NCBI GenBank assembly: GCA_965372355.1
Contig: CBDVBZ010000009.1
Coordinates: forward strand, 1 to 44,913
Direction: 5' to 3'
Length of the DNA stretch: 44,913 bases
Source: CBDVBZ01 sp965372355
GTDB taxonomy: Bacteria; Krumholzibacteriota; Krumholzibacteriia; WVZY01
The notes beneath the pieces were generated by a model. The model worked only from the letters and a program-made list of their open reading frames with translations. It searched no databases and was not told the DNA's origin. Shown here piece by piece: positions 40,542 through 44,913 of the stretch. How positions within the stretch are numbered: position 1 is the first letter of the stretch; the number at the start of each line of letters is the position of its first letter. Made by a program: the position numbers and the translations under genes.

Positions 40542-41036
40542 CTAGTCGGATGACTCATCTCCAAACCGGTCGTCCGATCTCGCATTTTCGGCCCTCCCCT
40601 TGGCCTCGCCATACCAGCCCAACCGTTCGACGCCCTTTGGCTCCATGTCCGGGATGTACGGTTTTATGTCCAGCAATGGCGTGCCATCAAGCATATCCAC
40701 ATTCTCGATTGTGAGGACGTTACCCTCGATCCCGAGCAATCTCACCACCGACAAACCGATCGGGTTCGGTCTCGCCGGTGCTCTCGTCGCAAAGAGTCCT
40801 CGGGTTTTTGTATCGAGGAATGGTGTGACAACCATATTTGGCTTTTTGGCTCGATGGAAATGATAGACGAGGACGACGTGGGAAAAACCGTCGAGGTCCT
40901 GCAAGCCGTCCACATATGCCGGATCGATCTCGATCCGGCCCCGGATGCCGGCCGCTCCCGTCGGCTGGATGGGCATCCCGGCTGGATCCGTGAACGGGGT
41001 GTGAATAACACCTATGGGAGAATAGTTGATACTCAC
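40542..41036 (-). CDS. trmO: tRNA (N6-threonylcarbamoyladenosine(37)-N6)-methyltransferase
   Basis: 164 residues. TrmO/YaeB/TsaA fold: IGVIHTPFTDPAGMPIQPTG at the N-terminus, HVVLVYHFHRA, and the conserved block FATRAPARPNPIGLSVVRL, with DGTPLLDIKPYIPDM near the end. The family methylates t6A37 in certain tRNAs with S-adenosylmethionine; some members have other acceptors. It overlaps the lipoprotein gene upstream by 4 nt. Confidence 0.93.
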   Translation of the reverse strand: MSINYSPIGVIHTPFTDPAGMPIQPTGAAGIRGRIEIDPAYVDGLQDLDGFSHVVLVYHFHRAKKPNMVVTPFLDTKTRGLFATRAPARPNPIGLSVVRLLGIEGNVLTIENVDMLDGTPLLDIKPYIPDMEPKGVERLGWYGEAKGRAENARSDDRFGDESSD

Positions 41037-41413
41037 TTGAGTATCGTCAGTTCTTCGATCCTGATTCCGCTTCGGGTTTCCGTGCCCGAGGCCCGGACAT
41101 GATCCCCGATTTCGACCCGGCGAACGATCTCGTAAAGCTCCAGCGTTTCGGCATCCGGCGGCGGATACGTGAAGAGCGATCCGAAAAGCAGCAGAGTCTC
41201 GCCACCCTCTTCGAGTTTGAGCAAGATCTCCACCCCTCCATCATTTGGTGTCTGGTCGTCGATGTCTTTGACAACTCCGACGACGGTGACCGGGGTAGAA
41301 ATCTGATCGTCGACAGGTTGGCTGCTCGAATTCGGTGCTTCCTCACCCAGGCAACCCGCCAGAAGAAGTGATGCTGCGGCAAACAAAAACAGTGGACTGC
41401 GAAGACTTCTCAT
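41033..41413 (-). CDS. Small lipoprotein of unknown function
   Basis: 126 residues from the ATG at 41413 (AGGGGG just upstream). Signal peptide with lipobox LLAGC (Cys at about 21). The mature part looks like a small beta-rich, OB-like domain: VTVVGVVKDIDDQTPNDGGV and GDHVRASGTETRSG suggest a DUF/OB fold. Acidic. It overlaps the trmO start by 4 nt, so co-translated. Confidence 0.75.
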   Translation of the reverse strand: MRSLRSPLFLFAAASLLLAGCLGEEAPNSSSQPVDDQISTPVTVVGVVKDIDDQTPNDGGVEILLKLEEGGETLLLFGSLFTYPPPDAETLELYEIVRRVEIGDHVRASGTETRSGIRIEELTILK

Positions 41414-41639
41414 CTTGACCCCCTGGGCGCTCAACACGAGCGCCGCACGGTAAGGAGTGCATAGCGCGCCTTGCCGCTCCGCGGCAGGTCTCGCAACGGG
41501 TCTTGACCCATCACTAGCTTAGCCCCGGTCGGCAGCACCGGCAAGCAATAGGATCTGTTTTGCCGGTGATACCGCGGCGACAACACCGAGAAGCGTTGCG
41601 AGGACGACGCGACACGATCTCATTTTCACAGCCGAACCG
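41414..41639. other. Spacer with a possible 34-codon signal-peptide frame
   Basis: On the minus strand an ATG at 41623 reads MRSCRVVLATLLGVVAAVSP then AKQILLLAGAADRG and stops at 41519. It is a signal-peptide-like helix followed by a strand, but has no clear ribosome-binding site. The second part vaguely recalls the first strand of a ThuA-like domain. It may be the start of a lost gene or noise. Confidence 0.25.
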
Positions 41640-42092
41640 TTAACCATCCGTATTCAGCCTCGCGACGACGTACAGAACCCCGAACAGCGCCATGGCGATG
41701 TGCATCCTCAGAATGAACAGGGCGGTGTTCGTCTTCCAGATCATGAACGCATCCCAAAACGTGATCGGACCCGGCAACTTCACCCCGGCAATCAGATCCG
41801 GCGTGTGAAGACCCAGCGCTTCTTCACAGTTCATGATGTGCGTAAACTTGCGAATCTCAACCGTGCGGTGATGCAGAGTGATCCACATCCCGCATATCGT
41901 GGACAGAATCAACAAGACACCGGCGAGGAGCGTCGCAGTGGGGCCGGTGGTTTGTGTGTCGATCGCGACCATCCCGGCGGCGAGCGCGATCTCAAACCCC
42001 AAGGTCTTCCAGGTCTGATCGCGCGCGTGATGGTGGTCGCGCCACGCCTGGTCCATGGCGAGTCGAATGCTCTCGGGTTCAGGGTGTTCCAT
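41640..42092 (-). CDS. Small membrane protein, hypothetical
   Basis: 150 residues. N-terminal His/Asp-rich polar part (AWRDHHHARDQTWK), then two hydrophobic helices at about 34-72 and a third near 127-146. No recognised family. It stands between the spoVG gene and the lipoprotein/trmO pair on the same strand. Confidence 0.7.
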   Translation of the reverse strand: MEHPEPESIRLAMDQAWRDHHHARDQTWKTLGFEIALAAGMVAIDTQTTGPTATLLAGVLLILSTICGMWITLHHRTVEIRKFTHIMNCEEALGLHTPDLIAGVKLPGPITFWDAFMIWKTNTALFILRMHIAMALFGVLYVVARLNTDG

Positions 42093-42133
42093 TTCGCCCC
42101 ACCGGATCGAACCGAAAGAGTACGACGCACGCC

Positions 42134-42535
42134 CTACAGCGGCCGTCTGTGCAAATCGTCATCCTTATCGGGTTCGTCGTCCCGCGTGAGCTCGCGCGCC
42201 TCGCCCGCTTCGAGAGGGGCAGGGCTCGGGAATATCGGTGAACGGGCACCGGCCGACGCCGTACCCTCGGTTCCCTTTTGCCGGCCGACCTCCTCTTCGT
42301 ACTTTGCGATGACGATGTCCTCGACCCATGCACGCGTCGTTTTGTTGATCGGGTGGGCGATGTCCTGGTATTCCCCATCTTTTTTCTGACGGGACGGCAT
42401 CGCAATGAAGATGCCCTCCATCCCCTTGATAATCTTCAGCCCGCGGATCACGAAACAATCGTCGAGCGTGATACTGGCAAAGGCCTTGAGCTTTGCGTCA
42501 TTCCTCAGCGATATTCTTACCTCAGTTATGCGCAT
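42134..42535 (-). CDS. spoVG: SpoVG-family protein with acidic C-terminal extension
   Basis: 133 residues from the ATG at 42535. The first ~80 residues are classic SpoVG: MRITEVRISLRNDAKLKAFA then SITLDDCFVIRGLKI and the conserved GIFIAMPSRQKKDGEYQDIAHPIN (positions about 36-60). The last ~50 residues (from GTEGTASAG) are low-complexity and acidic. SpoVG binds nucleic acid and acts as a regulator in many non-spore-forming bacteria, so it does not imply sporulation. Its start overlaps the Cdd1-like gene by 14 nt. Confidence 0.92.
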   Translation of the reverse strand: MRITEVRISLRNDAKLKAFASITLDDCFVIRGLKIIKGMEGIFIAMPSRQKKDGEYQDIAHPINKTTRAWVEDIVIAKYEEEVGRQKGTEGTASAGARSPIFPSPAPLEAGEARELTRDDEPDKDDDLHRRPL

Positions 42536-42815
42536 CTTTCCAGTTCCACCATTTGAGAAGTTCCGCCTCGTGCGACTCATGACTCACAAAATAGACGGCG
42601 CATCGAAACGCATACAACACACAGCGGTCGATGTGCTGTCCGCGAAGCTTGCAGAGATCCTCGTACATCCGTTCCGGGTTCTGCCCGCGAAGCTCTGACG
42701 CATCGGCAAAACCCAAATCCCGCAGATCCCGAGCCAGGTTGGGTCCGATCCCAGGTATCTCTTCGAATGTCGACGAACGTGCCACTGTTTGAATCCCCGC
42801 TTCCTTCGCAGTCAT
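42522..42815 (-). CDS. Helix-hairpin-helix protein, Cdd1 (pathogenicity locus) family
   Basis: 97 residues. EEIPGIGPNLARDLRDLGFA is the helix-hairpin-helix; the C-terminal CVLYAFRCAVYFVSHE and ELLKWWNWKD match the small Cdd1-type family (PF11731-like by recollection). Molecular function unknown; DNA binding is a reasonable guess. It overlaps the spoVG start by 14 nt and the 33-residue frame upstream by an ATGA junction. Confidence 0.8.
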   Translation of the reverse strand: MTAKEAGIQTVARSSTFEEIPGIGPNLARDLRDLGFADASELRGQNPERMYEDLCKLRGQHIDRCVLYAFRCAVYFVSHESHEAELLKWWNWKDAHN

Positions 42816-42913
42816 CGTTTCTTCTTGCTTTCCTGCACCACGAGATCATTGTACATGGCCGTCTGCAGGCCGTATATATGTAAAACCTCCGCGATGATCC
42901 GGTCTTCCATCAT
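42812..42913 (-). CDS. 33-residue peptide, translationally coupled
   Basis: Frame MMEDRIIAEVLHIYGLQTAM then YNDLVVQESKKKR ends in an ATGA overlap with the Cdd1-like gene. It reads like real protein (amphipathic helix, basic end), but the ribosome-binding site is weak. It may be a small gene, the relic of a longer one, or a device that couples translation of the next gene. Confidence 0.42.
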   Translation of the reverse strand: MMEDRIIAEVLHIYGLQTAMYNDLVVQESKKKR

Positions 42914-42937
42914 CTTACGAAAATTGAGGTTACGGCT

Positions 42938-43840
42938 TCATCGGTCCTTTATGAACGTGCCGTCCCTGAGCTCGGCGTAGGCCTGCTGCAGCTCCTCATT
43001 CGTATTCATGACGATCGGGCCACGCCACGCGACGGGCTCCTGGAGCCGTTGTCCCGACACAAGCAGAAAGCGGACACCGTCCGGACCGGCCTGTACGACG
43101 ATCTCGTCCCCTCTATCGAACAACACGAGCGAACGATTCCCGACTACCGCCTGTTCCTCTCCCCCGGGCCCGATGTGCTCGGTCTTGACGGCGACGGGAT
43201 CCGACGCGTCGCGGAATGACCCGGACCCCTCGAACACATAGGCAAACGCGTTGCGGGTCGTCTCGACCGGCAGGACCTTGCGTCGACCGGGCGGCACCCA
43301 AACGTCGATATACCCCGGATCCGCGGCGACGCCTTCCACGGGGCCTCTCTTACCCCAGAAGCTGCCGCAGACCACCCGAACACGGGTGCCGTCGTCATCG
43401 GCCACCTCTGGGATATCTCCCGCGGACACGTCCTGGTATCGGGGGGCCGTCATCTTGAGCGAAGACGGAAGATTCGCCCACAGCTGAAATCCGTGCATCT
43501 GCCCCTGCTTGTTGCCCTTGGGCATCTCCTGGTGCAGGATGCCTCTGCCCGCCGTCATCCATTGGACGTCGCCGGCCCCCAGCGTACCGCTGTTCCCAAG
43601 GCTGTCGCCGTGGTCCACCGTGCCGGCGAGGACGTATGTGATCGTCTCGATGCCCCGGTGCGGGTGCCACGGAAATCCAGGGAGATACTCCCCGGGGTTG
43701 TCGTTTCGGAAATCGTCCAACAGAAGGAACGGGTCGGTTTCGCTCGTGTTGCCAAATCCGAACGCGCGACGCAGGTGAACACCGGCGCCTTCAATGGTCG
43801 GCTGGGCCTCGAGGATTCGCTTGATGGGTCTTATCGACAC
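42938..43840 (-). CDS. Pirin-family bicupin protein
   Basis: 300 residues. N-terminal cupin with the pirin metal motif FPWHPHRGIETITYVLAGTV (His-x-His near residue 60 and a later GRGILHQEMP) and a second cupin (residues ~190-290). Many bacterial pirins oxidise quercetin or interact with enzymes; the particular role is not known. ATG at 43840, 42 nt after the upstream gene. Confidence 0.92.
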   Translation of the reverse strand: MSIRPIKRILEAQPTIEGAGVHLRRAFGFGNTSETDPFLLLDDFRNDNPGEYLPGFPWHPHRGIETITYVLAGTVDHGDSLGNSGTLGAGDVQWMTAGRGILHQEMPKGNKQGQMHGFQLWANLPSSLKMTAPRYQDVSAGDIPEVADDDGTRVRVVCGSFWGKRGPVEGVAADPGYIDVWVPPGRRKVLPVETTRNAFAYVFEGSGSFRDASDPVAVKTEHIGPGGEEQAVVGNRSLVLFDRGDEIVVQAGPDGVRFLLVSGQRLQEPVAWRGPIVMNTNEELQQAYAELRDGTFIKDR

Positions 43841-43882
43841 GGCATCTCTTTCGGGTGATCGCTGGTCGCGGCCACGCGCAGC

Positions 43883-44913
43883 TCAATGCTCGGGAATGGG
43901 CTGTCCTTCCACCCACGGCGCCCCGGCGCGGCTAAGCGCCTCCTCCATCTCAGGCAACTGCTGATCGAGGATACGCTCCAACGCGGTTTTTAGTCCCGCG
44001 AACTCACTTTCCGCGATCTCGAGGCTGCGCTCGATGTTCGGTGTCGGGCCATACGTCGAACGGCTGGTGCTGCTCATGGCAAACCACAGACGGCTGCTAA
44101 TCGTCGGCCTGGTTTTCTCACCAACTTTTCGCCTGGCGCGATTGCCGTTCATTTGTTCATCGAGCCCCAGCAAAGATTCTCTCAGCTCATGGAGTTGCAC
44201 ATCCAGATCTCCGGGTGCCGCCGGTGTCTGCGACAAAGCGATTCGCATCGCGTCGACTCTCTCGAGCGTGTTGGCCAGGACCACCGACGCCGCAGTCGTT
44301 GCCCGCTGCACTGTGGCGGCTCGCCGCCAGAATGCCGCGACATCTTCTTCGTCCGCACCTTTCAGCGCACCCTTGCGCATCGGTGCGACCGTGAATGTGA
44401 CAGGGTCCGATAGACCCGTGATCACTCCGTCCATCTGTTTGGACATCGTCACGGTATACTCACCGGGAGCCGCCAATACGCCGGAGCGAGACTCGTCATC
44501 AGCGCCGGCATTACGGATGGCGCTCGTGGCCGGGAACCGCAGATCCCAGGTGATCCGATGAAATCCGGATTTCACCGGCCCCTTGATGCGCCGTACGACC
44601 TGGCCGTCGGCGTCTCTCACCGTCAGCCAGATCACCGGATCCTGCTGCCTTCGCTCGGATTCCATTTCGTCCCAGCCGAGGAACGGAACATCCTTTTCCT
44701 CCTTGATAAGCTTCTTCTCTTCTTCCTTGCGAACTGTCTTCTTGGTTTTTAGCTCTTCACGCAAGTAGTACGTGAATACCGCACCGAAGGGTGGGTTCTT
44801 GGCGTTATAGTACGCGGCCCCCTGCACGGCTTTCTCGCTGAACCCCAGTACGGGCCGTTCGATATACCACCACGCTTTGCGGACCGGAAAGAGTGTCGCT
44901 TGACGTTGCATTT
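43883..44913 (-). CDS. C-terminal part of a large sortilin/BNR-type protein (partial)
   Basis: At least 342 residues, running off the window end, so the N-terminus is missing. The part seen has WLTVRDADGQVVRRIKG and VKSGFHRITWDLRFPA, the Ig-like region typical of VPS10/sortilin-BNR 'glycosyl hydrolase' proteins from environmental bacteria, then GVLAAPGEYTVTM. The end is helical with many charged residues. In such proteins the missing part is a beta-propeller with BNR repeats. Likely exported. Confidence 0.78.
   Translation of the reverse strand, partial: MQRQATLFPVRKAWWYIERPVLGFSEKAVQGAAYYNAKNPPFGAVFTYYLREELKTKKTVRKEEEKKLIKEEKDVPFLGWDEMESERRQQDPVIWLTVRDADGQVVRRIKGPVKSGFHRITWDLRFPATSAIRNAGADDESRSGVLAAPGEYTVTMSKQMDGVITGLSDPVTFTVAPMRKGALKGADEEDVAAFWRRAATVQRATTAASVVLANTLERVDAMRIALSQTPAAPGDLDVQLHELRESLLGLDEQMNGNRARRKVGEKTRPTISSRLWFAMSSTSRSTYGPTPNIERSLEIAESEFAGLKTALERILDQQLPEMEEALSRAGAPWVEGQPIPEH

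Noticed and set aside
42134..42535. SpoVG as evidence for sporulation
   Set aside because: SpoVG is common in non-spore-formers and no other sporulation gene is present.
1..44913. CRISPR array, prophage or transposase
   Set aside because: No regularly spaced repeats, no phage structural genes and no transposase or integrase frame were seen on either strand.

Overview
This is a GC-rich bacterial chromosome segment. Almost every gene lies on the minus strand; only a DUF2905 gene (about 22.2 kb) and one glycosyltransferase (31.7-32.8 kb) are on plus. No tRNA, complete mobile element, phage gene or CRISPR array was seen. An alternative complex III (ACIII) operon, a very large secreted protein ending in a FlgD-like/sorting-type domain, and the general gene style suggest an uncultured member of the FCB/Gemmatimonadota-Latescibacterota-Krumholzibacteriota-like assemblage. 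That placement is inference; no marker here fixes the phylum.

Layout by coordinate, with genes read right to left. 0.1-3.9 kb is a translation operon, rplM-rpsI-rpsB-tsf-pyrH-frr, behind a recognisable sigma70-type promoter. 4.0-11.5 kb is a respiratory operon: a membrane protein fused to cytochrome c, then actA, actB, actC, actD and actF. There is no separate actE. 11.5-12.5 kb holds the wreck of a terminal-oxidase assembly locus: pieces of sco, coxB and ctaB with their middles missing, around a cluster of palindromes. 12.6-22.4 kb is housekeeping and metabolic genes: a thioredoxin/DUF255 lipoprotein, a YprB-type nuclease, rpiB, a short-chain dehydrogenase, two alpha/beta hydrolases, a glycosyltransferase and a Glu/Leu-type dehydrogenase. 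22.5-24.5 kb is thiC behind a TPP riboswitch with an intrinsic terminator. 24.5-31.4 kb carries a methyltransferase, mtnA, maf, dtd, recJ, RNase P RNA, an RNase HI-type gene and a zinc-ribbon coiled-coil gene. 31.7-35.9 kb has a glycosyltransferase convergent with a 990-residue secreted beta-propeller protein. 36-44.9 kb is a string of small accessory genes (GNAT, DUF1801, cupin, small membrane and zinc proteins, a HEFHH putative peptidase, TrmO, SpoVG, a Cdd1-like protein, pirin) and the end of a large sortilin/BNR-type protein cut by the window edge.

The most unusual signal is that several intergenic spaces hold gene ends whose middles are gone. These are a Sco/CoxB/CtaB mosaic, the signal peptide and last residues of an NTF2-like protein, the first residues of a TfoX-like protein, a possible Cu/Zn superoxide dismutase tail, and a small membrane protein that turns into unrelated sequence. 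Either this lineage loses DNA by internal deletions that leave both gene ends, or the assembly has collapsed in many places; long-read data would decide. A second signal is a pair of homologous repeats (1-147 and about 25520-25661), each ending exactly at the stop codon of the gene beside it, with compensatory changes in a shared hairpin. A third is the ACIII operon itself, with a CydA-like cytochrome c fusion apparently in place of ActE and an ActB that still has the cysteine motif of true molybdoenzymes.
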